Below the pieces are notes generated by a model that made no database searches, was not told the DNA's origin, and was given only the letters and a program-made list of their open reading frames with translations. From positions 17,571,641 through 17,635,640 of the forward strand of contig NC_058513.1 in NCBI RefSeq assembly GCF_020382885.2: a stretch of DNA of 64,000 nucleotides, read 5' to 3'. Shown here piece by piece: positions 27,827 to 40,646 of the stretch. The DNA is from Scatophagus argus. Its lineage: Eukaryota; Chordata; Actinopteri; Scatophagidae. A program made the translations under genes and the position numbers. Position 1 is the first letter of the stretch. The number at the start of each line of letters is the position of its first letter.

Positions 27827-28317
27827 GTGAGTTTATTGTCTTTTTCTGAACATTTTTATGACTTTTAGGTTCATCAAAACAGTTTGAAGTTAAAACAAAC
27901 AATATTGCGTATCAGAGCAATCAGCCTTTCGGCTGAGGTCTCTTTGGCACTTTCGGTTTCTTTATTTTAATGTCACTTTCGATCTTTGGCACACAAAAAG
28001 TTTTCACAACAGAATGCATGTTATTTCCAGGGAAAACTGCACCTTTTCATTTTAGTGTTCAGCTGTTTCAAGTCTGAGAAAGTGTTTTTGACTTTGTTAC
28101 GGATGCGTCATCGACTTGGAAATAAGTGAAGCCAAGATTACAAGTGCGCAAAACAAAGCCAAAAAGCGCCAGCAGGAAGAAGCCTGCGAGCCTATGAAAA
28201 CACCGGTGCAGCTTTCTGATGTTCCACAGCCATTTTGCGGCAGCTGCTGTCTTCAGTCACACACACATGACATGTTGGTTCATCATCAGTCTTTATTTGC
28301 TTACTGGCACACTCAGA

Positions 28318-31300
28318 ATGGAGAGCCCGACTGAGGCTGCACCCGCCGACCCCTCAGCACGCACCTTCGCCCAGGTGGTGTTCATCGACGTCCCCCGCTC
28401 ATACCCACCTTCGACCCACATCACCTGCCTCTACACCCTCACCGCGGCCTTTCAGCCCAACCCCAGGGACTGGGTGGGCATCTTTAAAGTGAGGAAACGA
28501 CTAAGCAAACATGGCTGTTGTATCTGTGAGGTGCGGTGGAGACTCTCACCCCGACTTCTGTCTCACTGTTCTTGTCCAGGTGGGATGGAGCACAACGAAG
28601 GATTATCACACCTTTGTGTGGGTGGAGCCGTGCCTGGACGTGGAAGGGCAGCCGTCCGTGACAAGACAAGCCGCTTTTAAGGGTAGGACACAGTTTCACT
28701 TTTCCAGCAGGGTGATGTTTTGTAATGCACACCTCCTGTCAGACGTGTTTGATGTGTAAACTGCTGAAGCATAATCACCGCAACAGACTCTTAAATCTGC
28801 TGCTATGAGCTCACAGCAGGATGCACAGTATGCTGCTGTAGTTAAGACTGCTCGAATGGACAAAAATATGTCGTTCAAACGCAGCTTCGTGATCAACAGA
28901 AAATTCTCAGTTCTGTATAAAGCAGATTTATCGGATTTCCTGCTCGTCTCTGTTGTTGTTGTTGTTGTTGTTGTACATTGAATACTTTTGCTTTAAGGCG
29001 TCGCTCTGTGCTCTCGCCCCATCAGATTACTACCTGCCCAAAGACGAGATCGAGTTCTACCAGTTCTGCTACGTCGACAGCACGGGCCAAGTGCGAGGAG
29101 CCAGCACTCCTTTCTGTTTCAGAAGCCCAGGGGAGCAAAGCATGGAGAGCAACCCGGACGACGACCTCCTGGTTATCACAACGCAGGTTTCAAACCCCAC
29201 TTGATAATGTTGATTACAAATGACTGAATGTCGGAAGAACTCAGGATTAAATCAGCCAGTATTTTTAAACTTGCTTGCTGAGTTGTGAAAAGAGTCCCGT
29301 GTGAAAGGCACAGCAGCTTGTATTAATGAAGAGCGGAAGCAAAAGTAAACAAAGCTTGATATTGACTCAGTGTGTTCTGCTGAACCCAGGAACAGGTCGA
29401 ACAGAGCGTACGTGAGAAGGCTGAACTGCACAAGGAGGTGAATCAGCTAAAGGAGGAAAATGAAAGCTTAAAAAGGGCTCTCGAGACGGCACAGGAAGCA
29501 GCCAACAGCTTGAAGGTCTGCTTATCTCAATTATCACAGCGTCTGAGAGGAGAAAACAGTTTACCACCAACTGAACTTTGATGTCAGACTGTGGTTTATT
29601 TCTACAGGTGCAGAAGGAACAGGAAGAAAAGAGTCAGCTGGTCAAAGAAATGGATCAAATCAAGGAACAAAACGAAAACTTAAGGAGCGCACTGGAGGAA
29701 CAGCTGAAAGGAAAGGAACTCATAGAGGTTTGTTGTCAGTGCACGTAGTGAGCAATATGACCAGATGATTATACATATCACAGTACAGGACATTTTCTGT
29801 AAATTCACTGAACAGTTGATGTGAAACGACGTCATGGAAAGACTTTTTTCTTTTATATAATCGACAAAAACGGTTCTTACTCATATTGATTTTTCTAGAA
29901 ATAGACAGAAGAGAAAAAAACATTTTTCTTTCGTCCCATATGTGGTCATACTGCACATCCTGAAGTCCACATGTTGAAATCTGAACTCAGTGCCACAGTA
30001 TCAGAGTGATAACCTGAACTTGGCTGCTGCCACCAGGAGCTGCAGAAAAGCCTGAGTTCAGCCAGAGCGTCGAGACAAAATGACGTCAGATCACTCGGCC
30101 TCGCTGTTAAAAGGCTGTGAGGAAAATATTCTGTCGGTCCTTAAACATGTGACGCTTGTTTCAGACGCACACTCAGGAGAAATACAACCAAGCTGTGAAG
30201 AAGATAAACCAGCTCAAAGAGCAGCGTGATGAGCTGAGGGCGAAGTTGGAGGCTCAGAGTGAGGAGGACGCCACGTGAGTCGAGTCTGCACAGTCTTCAT
30301 CACTGCGTTAAGTGTGCCGCCCACTGAGGGATGTTTCTGTGTGTTTGTAGGCTAAAGTCCAAAATCAGAGAGAAAGACGGCGAACTGTACAAAATGAAAG
30401 ACTGCATCCAGCTCCTGCAGGTAAGTCCACTTTAAAGGATGAAGCTGTTGTTTTTCCTGTTGTTATTGTTGTTAACAAAGCTGGTGAAATGACCGCAGCT
30501 CTAAATGCTTTCCGACTTCCCTCCCTCGTATGTAAGCCTCATGCCAAAGGCCGTTGGTTCCCTCCATGTAAATCTAACAGCTCACAAATACATACTTTTA
30601 TTTCAAAAAAGGTCAGTAATTTTGCTAAGAAAACTCTGTAGTTTGTGTGTGGCACACGTATGGAGGAACTATGTTCAGCTGCAGATTGTCATTGTGGTTA
30701 TTGATGGCAGCAGGATGGTGTATGTGAGAATAAGCCAGAACAAAACAGGCTCCATCAGTCGAGTTCTGAACCACATCGAGGACTTGGGTTTACATGTGTG
30801 CTTTATCTCGTGGCAGGTTGACTTTCAGAGCAGCGAGAAAGAGAAGGAGAGGCTCTCTGCAGAGCTGCAGAGGTTGCAAAGCCTCGTGCACAACATGGCC
30901 GACATACAGAGAGAGAACCAGGAGTTATGCAGGAGGCTGTCACAGCAGGAGACACAGCAGAGCTGTCCAGAGGAAGATCTGAGGGTGGGAACAAATAAGA
31001 AAAAGAGGCTGAAATTCTTTGAATTACAGAAAACAGTGATGTCACGTCCCTCCATGCTTAAAGCTTAATGGTCTGCCCTCCTCTACAGGTGCGGTGTCAG
31101 ACTCTCACCTGCCAGCTACAGGACACTCAGGCCAAGTTGGCAGCTGCGAGAGACGAGCTCAGAAACTCCAAGAGAAAAACAGAGTACCTGGAGCCAGAGC
31201 TGGTGAAGGTCCGGGAGCAGCTGGAGAGCCTGAATGCATCATATGCGGGGGCTCAAAAGAAAATTGATAAACAGGAGGTAAAGACAGACTCTTGACGTGG

Positions 31301-32731
31301 TTTAGTTCCAACAAAGGGATATCGTGTCCACCTGTGTTGAAAGGGCGGCTTGTTTCTGCTCCCTCTGTCCCAGCTGCAGCTCAGAGAGCTACACGAAGCG
31401 GCCGCAGATAGAAACGGCGCCATAGAAGACAACGAACGCATGATGAAGCTCGTCAGCCACGAGAAAGAAGAGCTGGCCAGAGAAAACCAGGTACGCCAAA
31501 CAAGCTCAGAGGGTCACTTTGTGTTCCAGACGCTTGTTCTTTAAACTGTATTCCCTCCGTCAGAATCTCATCGGCGAAATCGCGGAGCTGCGCAGAGCTT
31601 ATGATGACCTCCGAGCTGCTCCACCTGCCGGCTCGCCAGCCAACAACATTTCATCCATCCGGGAAGGGCAGCAGCCGGAGACACCTGAACAGGCTAACAA
31701 CCTGTATGAGAACATTGGTGAGTGACAGGCTCTCAGATCAGGACTCTTACTGCCGATTTCTTTTTTCTGGAGGGATAAAGTCAGCGTAAATCCCGAAAGA
31801 TTCTCCTCACTTATCTCCAGCTGTGTATATATTTAATTCACCTGAGGTCTGTCATCACCCCAGTCCAGTGATGTTAATGGGTTTTTGGTTGTCCTGCCCT
31901 GATTTATTGAGACAATTTTCAATTTTTATATGTTCAGTGATTTTTCAGGTATTTTCTTTGTTGCATTCACTGACACATGATATCCATGTCACTCACTCCA
32001 ACACGTGCACATGAACACACAAAAGTCACAATCATCAGCTGCAGCCCTGGAATAAAAGCAACGAATGATCGATAATTGATTTGACGATCCGGTGTTTTCC
32101 CTTTCTTTGCAGAGGACGCTGCAGACCTGGAGGAAGAAGTAAGTCAAATCATTTCTCATGAGCGATCACTGCAACATTCTAACCCGGCTTCCAAAAAGGT
32201 TGGGACGTTCTGTAAAACAAAACTGAATGTAAACACTTGTAAATGATTACATTCTGCTTTTATTTACGATTACAGAGCATCCAAATCACTCATACGATCG
32301 CTGACCAACGCACACGTTGTCAGTGAGCTGCGGCTGATCGTGTTTTTTAATTTCTAACTATAAAGCCCTTCACACACTTTCTCTGACACTGTGAACAAAC
32401 TGTAAAAGTCGTACAAAGCAGACTTGAATGAACTTTCCACCATCACGAGGTCTCCGAGATCGACTCGTCTGTTTACAGTTTATTTTCGAAGCGGACTCAA
32501 AACATAATCCGCTCCCTATTTTGTTACGACTTCTAACGTGCTGCCGTCTCTATTTCTGTAACCTGGCAGCCGCTGGTGTGTCGTCACTGCCAGGAGAGAT
32601 TCCCTCTCATAACCCCACAGGAACTGGAGCAGCACGAGCACAGTCACCGAATCTGTCCCTTCTGCGCCATGGTCTGCGACAACATGGAGCAGTCGGTGTT
32701 CGAAGACCACGTCTACAGCCACGAGCTGTGA
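28318..32731 (+). CDS. calcoco2: Calcium-binding and coiled-coil protein 2 (NDP52-like autophagy receptor)
   Basis: Thirteen coding exons: 28318-28488, 28580-28682, 29026-29186, 29390-29515, 29608-29727, 30165-30274, 30351-30420, 30817-30984, 31089-31277, 31374-31490, 31564-31717, 32113-32138, 32570-32731; 558 residues, all in phase. CALCOCO2 links ubiquitinated cargo such as bacteria and damaged mitochondria to ATG8 proteins. The N-terminal SKICH domain (about 15-125) shows [20 protein letters not shown] and YYLPKDEIEFYQFCYVD. A non-canonical LIR, LLVITTQ (139-145), matches the human LVV core position. Residues 146-490 are heptad-rich coiled coil. The C-terminus has two Cys/His zinc fingers (CRHC...H-x3-H and CPFC...FEDHVYSH). 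CALCOCO1 and TAX1BP1 are alternatives by domain, but the place between ttll6 and snf8 and the final zinc finger favour CALCOCO2. Confidence 0.92.
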
Positions 32732-33771
32732 GAGCGGCTGCAAAGCGCCCGCTGGGTACCACTCAAATGTCTGGAGAAAACAAACAAACAAACAAGCTAA
32801 AGAGTCTTATAAGGTGGCTCATGTGTAAAGGACCAGGCTGATATTTTTGCACTCATCTACTGCAAATTACTTCGACTTTACGTTACTGTTGTAGATTTCT
32901 TCCTTCCCTTAAACACACCCGTTAGTCTCCATCATGTGTCCAGCATGCAACACAAATCAGCTGGCAGAGACTTGAAACCCGCCTGAGTTATATAATCCCT
33001 CACAGTGAACATCACGTCCTCGTTTATTTCGGTCAGATGTTTGTGCCACAGCACTGTAATGTGTGTGCGAGTGCAGATGCTTTGCAAAGGTCTGCGGGGG
33101 ATTACCAGACAACTTGGGCCGAGAGCCGTTTGAAATGTTCTGTGGTGATGTGATACCTCCAGACTTTCTTTCAATATCCAAAACTACAAAACAAGCCAAA
33201 GTTCTTAATTGTTGAACATTTTCGAAACACAAGCAGATAAAAAACTGGCAAAAAGATTCTGATTTAAATCGGGATAGAAGAGACAAACACGATGATGAAC
33301 CGACCGGATGTGTCAAGTTTTCGAGATGATCTTTTGGACAAATCTGTTCAGACTCTGAGCCCTACAAGCTTTTATGAGATAAACAGTGCAAAAACTAAAG
33401 GCAGGCCTGATGTTCACCGTTAACTTGAATGTATTGACTTTCAATACTCTGAAAGCTGATTTTCATGTTTTACTAAAATCAGTGATTGGAAACTAAAGAA
33501 AAACCTGTGGTATCATTTAACAGCAGGAATTTATGTATAATTAGTAGTAAATCTGCAGAAACATGTTTGGAATGGTCCTTTAAGTTGATGAGATTGTAAT
33601 ATAAACTGAAGTGTGGCACATATTAACTTAATTTAGTCACTTAGTATCGCATCTATCACCTCTCTGAGGACATTCTGAGCTACAATAACCAGACTAAACA
33701 AGTTAAAGTGTTATGTTGATCTTAAAATGTATATGATAGAATGGATTGTAACAAGTAGCTTTATATCAGTG

Positions 33772-33814
33772 AATAAATGTAAGTGCATTTAAATGGTAAC
33801 AGTGGGACAATAAA
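33772..33814 (+). terminator. Poly(A) signals, calcoco2
   Basis: Two AATAAA hexamers (33772-33777 and 33809-33814) follow about 1 kb of 3' UTR after the calcoco2 stop, just before the convergent snf8 3' end. Confidence 0.5.
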
Positions 33815-33887
33815 AAAATGTAGGTAAACCAGTAGGATGCAGAAGACGTAATCATTTAATTAAAAGTTATTGTTTATATGTGAAACA

Positions 33888-33893
33888 TTTAAT
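33888..33893 (-). terminator. Candidate poly(A) signal, snf8
   Basis: ATTAAA on the minus strand, about 270 bases past the snf8 stop. It lies within 80 bases of the calcoco2 signals, so the two genes converge tail to tail. Confidence 0.35.
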
Positions 33894-34161
33894 ATTTACA
33901 GTCTGTCCACACACCCACAAACTGACACCAGAAGATCGCACACTGAAGCTGTGCAGTGTAGTGGAACAACAATGTTCTTGTTGCATAGAAGTCAGTGAGG
34001 AGCCGATGGGGAAAGTTTTCCCTCCTTGTGTCCAGAAAATAATCTCAGAGGGGGTCCACCCACCCAACCAACCGACCAACCAGGCGGCCAGCCGATTCAA
34101 ATGAGCCTTCAGGTCACCAGGCACATTCTGTTTACCAAGTCTCTCAGGCTGTGTCCACGCC

Positions 34162-36345
34162 TTAAGGAGTCATCTGATTGGCCTCCTCTGGTGTGACATC
34201 ACGGGAGGTCAGCTCAGAGAAGAGAGCAGGCAGCCAGTACTGCGCCTCTCCGGCTGCCTGGGAGTCCAGCCAAGCCAGGCCTTCCTTCAGCAGGTGGTCC
34301 TGCAAGTGTCAGAGAGCAGAGCAGAGCGAGAGTGATGCACGTTACGTCGCTTCTGCAGGCTTCAGCAAGTTAAACTCTGAAAACAAATTCAGTCCTGCTT
34401 CACAGTCATATCATCCACAGCTTCAACGTAAGGGAGAAAAGGAAAATGTAACTTCAAACAAACTGTGAAAATGCCATTTACAGTTTCTCAGAGCCCTGCA
34501 TGATGTCTTCAGTTTGTTTCAACAGTCCAAAACCAAAAGAAATTCAAATTTACTGTCATATAAAACAAAGAAAAGCAGAAAACAATTAAGACAATTAATA
34601 AACGTCCAGAAGAGAACTTTTTAATATCAGATTAAGAAGACCTGCAGACATTCTGCTTCGAGCAGAGCAGTCAAACCTGAGGTGAGCGGAGATGCACTCA
34701 CCAGGACGTGACAAGCTCGTTCCTTTTCCCACTTCAGACTGTCCTTGATCTCACTCACGGTCACGAAGCCCTTTTTCTACACGAGAACAAAGACAAAGAC
34801 ACACATGAACCGAGACAGTTTGTAAAATGGCAGGTGACGTCCGCCTGCTAACGTGCTATTTATTTGTCAAACATAGAAAGTTTCTGCCAGTTTGGAAGCA
34901 AAAAACCTTTCTGTACATAAACCAAATTAAGTTTTATCAACCAACAACAAAGTACAAGTTCACATCAACACAGAAACATGTCCAGCTCACTATGCATTTA
35001 CATAAAGCATCTTTTTACCGATAAAGACTTCATGACCAAAGTTCACTACTTCACAGCAGTGAAAATGTCAGCATGTCAATAAGTTTAAAGTTCAAACTTA
35101 ACACAGCTAAAGAGGAGCTGCGTCTTACCTCGGCCAGCTGGAGAACCACAGTGTGATCCATATTGAGCTCTGCTGGGACCGACTGGACCAAGTAAGACCC
35201 ACCAACAGGAATCATCCCAAAGCCGTTCCCCATCACCTTCAGTTTCTTTATGGCTCTCATCAGGTCGTCTCTGGGAATATTTAATTATTTGAATAATCAT
35301 ACAGTGCAACTTAGCAGCAACACATGGTCATTAAATGATAAAAAACATGATGTCCTGATAAGTAAGTATCATATCAGCTGTTTGGGGAATAAACAGAAAA
35401 TGTGATCAAATTAGAAATTTATCCTTATCAGTGACACTTACTGGCTCACATCCTGAGCGTATTTTCCTCGTCCCTTCAGTACTCTCTGATGGAGCTCATC
35501 CAACGTAATGAGTCCTGAAAGAAAATACACACAACAACATTTAAAACCACCAATGTTATCAATTATGGATTCTATGTCATGCAGATGTTCATGGCAGAGT
35601 CAAGCACATTGATTACTAACCTCCGTTTCTGTGTTTCAGGGCCAGACACACTTCAATAATCTGTACACCGAGCTCATAATAGAAGTCACCCACGCCGAGC
35701 ATCTCAGACCAAAAACCTTTGCCAGCTGTGGCAAAATTGAGAAAAGGGAGGTTAAAAGTTGCTTTCAGTTTTAAAAATCACATAACTTTCAAAACATTTT
35801 GCAGATTATATTCCCAGTATTTCTCACAGGCAAGTGGGTCGACTCCAATGGTGGCACACATTTCCTGAAACTGAACCCTGAACTGTGGGTTCTTCCTGAT
35901 TTCCTGTTTATGCTTGCTGGCAAACTCCTCCAGGTTGGACTTGAATGTCTCCAGCTGCTTGGACATCTGGCCAAAAGAAAAACAGAAACAGGTGAGTAAA
36001 CTGCATCAACAGTGCAGAATATCAACACAAAGACAGTAAGTGCAGCTAACCATGTTGTAAGAAAGATCAGTTACCAAACAAACTACTATTTTGCAAAGAA
36101 ACTTTTGTACTATTTGCATTTATTAACAACTCACTTGGACAATCTGGTCCTCTGCAATAACGGTTCCTCTTTCTTTATATTTGGCCTAAATAGACGGTGA
36201 AAAACCACAGGTGAGACATGTAAGTACTTCTCTAACTGAACGAGTTGATGTGAAGGCAGAAATGTCCAGTAACTGCTGCACTGTAACTTACCTCTGCGAG
36301 CTTCTTTTTGGCAATAGCTCCCGCGCCCACACCTCTCCGATGCAT
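34162..36345 (-). CDS. snf8: Vacuolar-sorting protein SNF8 (VPS22, ESCRT-II)
   Basis: Eight exons: 36345-36292, 36185-36135, 35966-35828, 35725-35621, 35514-35442, 35270-35129, 34776-34702, 34299-34162; 258 residues, equal to the human protein. SNF8 is the VPS22 subunit of ESCRT-II, which sorts ubiquitinated receptors into multivesicular bodies on endosomes. The start [56 protein letters not shown] and [15 protein letters not shown] are family hallmarks. It is an N-terminal helical hairpin followed by two winged-helix domains. Every splice site is GT/AG. It stands tail to tail with calcoco2 and 5' to the gip 3' end. In human, ATP5MC1 and UBE2Z lie between CALCOCO2 and SNF8; they are absent here. 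Confidence 0.96.
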
Positions 36346-36690
36346 TTTGCTGGTGCCTGGTCTAAACTTTAAGCGGAGAATCTAAACTACGAGGTGTTTT
36401 ATCGCAGAGGGACGTCAGGTCAGGAGTAAGCTAACTATCTAAACGAACCTTAGCTGCGAGGATATTCCTTGTTTCTGTCACTGAAGTTCACCAAATCTCA
36501 CGTCTCTTCTCAATACGCACTTCTTTCTTAACTTTAGCTCTAAAATGAGCAGTTCGCTATTAAAATAAACTCAAAAGATGCAGAAAACAGCCATTTCGGA
36601 AAACGTATGTTGATTTGTGTACTAAAACAAGCTACTTCAGTACAACTGGTTCCATTTTGATGGCTAGGAAGTAAACTACTTCCTGTTCAA

Positions 36691-36698
36691 TGACGTCA
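36691..36698. promoter_or_regulatory. CRE (TGACGTCA) upstream of snf8
   Basis: A full palindromic CRE with an ETS-like ACTTCCTG 13 bases to its left, about 350 bases upstream of the snf8 ATG. This is a common housekeeping promoter pairing. Confidence 0.5.
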
Positions 36699-37152
36699 GA
36701 AGTTTATTTTCTTCGCCCCCTGGCGGCTCGGCGAATATAGCAGGGCACTGATTTATAAAATGCCACACAGGCGCGCGCACACACACACAGAGCATATAAA
36801 ATACAAATTGGGAAATATTTTCTTCCACTTAATTATTCATGTTTTATATTGTATTGTAATGATTATTGATCATAGCAATATAGTCACCAAGATTAATGCA
36901 AAACTGAATACTGCTTCAACCACCATGTGTTTTTTAAAAATTATGTGTTTTGAAATCTAAAAGGTAACTGCTCGTCATAGCTTGTGATAATTATGTGAAA
37001 AGCAGTATTATAATCCGGTGTTGGATTGGATGAGTGAAGCAAAAACACACGGCTTGAGCAAAGGTAACCTTTCGCCACTGATCTGCAGTATTTCATGTTT
37101 CTGAGAGAATAAAACATGAAGTCACTTATTACACTGAGCACCAAGGAATCTC

Positions 37153-37158
37153 TTTATT
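37153..37158 (-). terminator. Poly(A) signal, gip
   Basis: AATAAA on the minus strand, about 140 bases past the gip stop codon. Confidence 0.5.
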
Positions 37159-37298
37159 TCTATGTGTGATGATTAGTGTTGTACAGATGGAGGCTGTACA
37201 TCAGGACAAATATTCACTGCACACCAGATTACACGCTACACATGATCTGTCAGAGGGAGACGTCACACAGACTGCTGTCATGAGTTGTCCGATGAGCA

Positions 37299-38207
37299 TC
37301 ACTGCACCTTTTTGGAGCCCAGAAACAGTATGTGAGACAAGGCGTCGAGCACAGCATGACAAATCAGTTCCATAAAAAATGGAAAACACACCAGGACGCG
37401 TCTCCTCTGCTTCTCATGCAGACTGAGTGTCAGCAGCTCGTTGCACAGACGACCATCCGGATCGTCCTCTGCAGTGTCAGGCCTGTGAAGGCAGTAATTA
37501 GTCACATAAATCTGTTTTTGGTGCAAATCTGTTGCAGCCTTCAGTGACTTACTTGCTTTTTTTCTCCCTTTGGTTGAGCAAGAACTCAACAAAGTTTTTC
37601 TGTAACATGGAGTCCTTGATTTTGCCGATTTCGCTGGCAATGGTTGACTCAGCGTATCTTCTGCCCACATGCTGCTCGTCTTCACTGAGATATAACAGAG
37701 ACACAAAGACAAAATCACACGACAAGAGCTGCAGCTAATGATTCATTTCTACATGGATTCATCTGCTGATTAGTTTATTGTTTAATAGTTTCATCCTGGT
37801 TATTATTCTGGTGTAAGTTGTCATATTACTCCTCTATGTGCTATTAGTTTACTGACTCTGCAGCTGCTTTTTACACCATCTGAGACTAGACTTGACTATT
37901 AGTGTAAGTGCAGGTGCTGAGTACTGCATGTGTACTGCTTGTCTTGTAATGTGAGGTCTTTATTTCTACTCATTTGTATCATATATATTTAGCGAATTCT
38001 TAATTTTTTTTTTTAACTTATCTGTGCTTATTTCTTTCCATTATGGGTATCAATAAAGGTGCATATTTTCTTCAAATTGATTAATCGTTCAGTGTATTAG
38101 AGGAAAGCAAACAAATTTAGAGCAACTAACCCCATGTCCTCAGGCAGAGCGTGTGCTTGCAGCACTCCAAGCAGACAGATGACCACGAGTTTGGACAGCA
38201 CCTTCAT
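37299..38207 (-). CDS. gip: Gastric inhibitory polypeptide precursor (GIP)
   Basis: Three coding exons, 38207-38131, 37684-37553 and 37482-37299, give 130 residues. A signal peptide (about 1-20, MKVLSKLVVICLLGVLQAHA) is followed by a short propeptide ending in the dibasic site RR (34-35). The hormone begins YAESTIASEIGKIKDSM at residue 36 and runs through NFVEFLLNQREKKSK, typical of the short fish GIP. GIP is a secreted gut incretin acting on a class B GPCR. Exon 3 was started at the CTTCACAG acceptor because only this keeps an open frame; the nearer CTGCAG acceptor soon meets a stop. The last 50 residues include a hydrophobic stretch not expected in GIP precursors, so the 3' end is uncertain. 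Synteny with snf8 supports the name. Confidence 0.88.
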
Positions 38208-38397
38208 GGTGAACGTTAAGCTGAAAGACAGAAACGTTTTAATTCAGTAAGAGCTGATTAAGAGTAATGTCTTTCCTTTCCTAATCCAATACGGTGCTCT
38301 GAGAGCAGACAGCCAAGAGAGAGAAACATGTAATATAGCTTAAACCAAATGCATGAACAACCACATGAAAATAATTTTTATGTACATTACCTTACCT

Positions 38398-38477
38398 TTG
38401 AATGCAGAAATCTTTAAAACGAGCAGTTGGAAATGCTTGTCCTGGTAGGTTGCCTTCAGAAAATGGCCTTTTATACT
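38398..38477 (-). promoter_or_regulatory. gip core promoter and untranslated first exon
   Basis: TATAAAAGG on the minus strand (38467-38475) lies about 70 bases upstream of a GTAAGG donor next to 38398. An AG acceptor (CTTTCAG) precedes the ATG exon. A TATA-driven, tissue-specific promoter fits a hormone gene. Confidence 0.55.
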
Positions 38478-38479
38478 GT

Positions 38480-39777
38480 TTTCTCAGATGTGTCATAGCA
38501 GGAAAGTGAGCAAGAAAAACATCTTAGTTCCATCCCATTAAAGCATTAATGAAACCCACATACAGATGACTACTGATAAGCAGCTCTGAGGTAAATGTGG
38601 AGGGTGAATTGGTTCGACTTTCCTAAAGAGTTGCTGTGGAGTTAAACACCTCAGAGGGAAAGATTCATGGCCCATTAGACCAATGGAAAAGTGGTGCTTT
38701 AGCAGCAGATGAAAAAGTAATGGTTTGTTGATAACTCATGCAGATGGAGAAGTAAAGTGTAGGCTGAAACGTTCAGTCATCAGGATGTTTGACTAAAGGT
38801 TATCTGAGGAGAAGACATTTACACAGAAAACTTGACTCCATCAGTTCCTCCACCTGCTTTCCAGTGACTTTTACATAATTGCCTGGTGTTTATACTCCCA
38901 CTTTTAATTAAACTTAACAACAGTCTACCTTTAAGTGTGTATTTTTTTACCAACGCTTTCAGATAGTCATATAGTTACAGGTAATACAATGTACAAAAAC
39001 AGCTTTGAGGTACTGTGAGGTACTACTTGGATGCTGATGTTGTATGTTTTTACTTCAGCACAAATCAGTTATTAAATTATGATGTGTTTAGATTAGGAAT
39101 AAGCTACCCAGCAGGATATAAACTCATTAAACAAAGAGGAAATATCAAACAACCTCAAATAAAGTTCTTCTAATGTGTACACGTACAACTTTATTAATGT
39201 TTATTAATTAATGTACGTACTGACTGGGTAAAATTTGTCAACACATGGTGGAAGAAATGTTTACTGAGTCAAAAAAGAATAAGATGCATCACAAGCAAAA
39301 GTTATGCATTCAAAATCATAGCACTACAAGTACAAAACTATTATGCAATAAAATAATGTGCTTAAAATATCTACGGTAAAATGTACTTATTATGCAAAAT
39401 AGTAACATCGCTGTACACACTGAGGCATAGCTTAGTCTGTTGACGTACATCATATTATGAACATCATATTCTAAAAACATAATCATATGTTTTACATCGA
39501 ATGACTTCATCTGAGAAGTCAAGAGTAATTATGGCCTAGTTGTGAAACAGATTTAACTTTAGCAGAGTAACAAAGTACAACATTTCTGTCTTTAGTATTG
39601 TGAAATCAGAATCATTTCTAACAAATAAAGTCAAAAGCATTTGACAGATACGTCAAATATGCGTTTTTGAATTGAAAAGAGCTAAACAGTCTTCTAGAGA
39701 AATGACATTTAAAGAACAACAAATATAAAACAGTACAAAATTATAATACTAAAGTTAAGTACACGATGCCTCTCAGC

Positions 39778-39826
<49 letters not shown>

Positions 39827-39950
39827 GTGTTGTATGATGCTGATCTCTGCCTCCCCCTGCTGGCGTCCGTTTGCCTAAAACGTTCAAAACACAAGAAATG
39901 GCCAGCAAGGAAATTACGCATGCGCACTAGTCGGCGCTTTAAAACAAGTC
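38480..39950. other. Intergenic, gip to msl1
   Basis: No gene is visible. The region is AT-rich with an AAT repeat near its right end. It marks the boundary between HOXB-flank synteny (ttll6 to gip) and genes located elsewhere in tetrapods. Confidence 0.5.
39777..39824. repeat. AAT trinucleotide microsatellite
   Basis: Uninterrupted TAA/AAT run about 200 bases before the msl1 promoter region. Confidence 0.9.
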
Positions 39951-40583
39951 TTGAGGAGGGAACATGAAGGCACTTGCAGGTGGTCTTGAATTATAGTCGA
40001 GGTAAGCTCGGTACGCCCGGATGCATGCTGGTATAAACACATTTGTCCGAACTGTACGTGTTTCGACGTGGTCCTTATAGCCGCTTCGCCCTGGACTCGC
40101 GTTTTGCTGGTTAAACTAGTCAGCTAGCGTTAGCCAGCTAGCTAGCTGTTATTGTTTTTCATGATTTCGCGAGAACCAAAATGGAGGAGATGGCTGCTGC
40201 CAGTGTCCTACACAGCCACTCCCGAGTCCTTGTTTGAAGCCCTCATACTGAAATGTCTACCTTGACGCACCACCGAGTTAAATTCTTCCTAACGTGACTA
40301 GCTTGTCTCTAAAGTAGTGATTATACATTTGTACTGCGGTGCTAATGTAGCTGAATGTAGCGTGAATTTCAAACCCGGCGAACGATTTTAGGAAAAGGAT
40401 GCCCGGGATCAGACACACACTCTTGGTGTTGTAGTTTTCTCCGGCTTGTCCAAGTGTTCGCAGTTGGTGCATTGCCTTTACCCTCGTTTCACAGACGGCG
40501 TGTCTCGAGTGTGACGGACCACGGTAACACGACAAGTGTCTTTATTTCTCTCTGTTTTGTAGGACAGCAGCTGCCAACTTCTC

Positions 40584-40628
40584 ATGGAAGGTAGCTGTGA
40601 ATTGCATCGCCGAGGCGTTGCAGGATGA
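40584..40628 (+). promoter_or_regulatory. uORF in msl1 5' leader
   Basis: A 14-codon frame (MEGSCELHRRGVAG, stop) lies in the exon that begins after TTTTGTAG (40563) and ends 18 bases before the msl1 ATG. It could lower translation of msl1. A likely untranslated first exon ends at 40001 with a GTAAGC donor. Confidence 0.4.
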
Positions 40629-40646
40629 GAAGTCGTTGTGCTCGCC

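Noticed and set aside
30505-30816. Upstream part of a 187-residue plus frame
   Set aside because: It is calcoco2 intron sequence read through into the true exon at 30817; a clean AG acceptor separates them.
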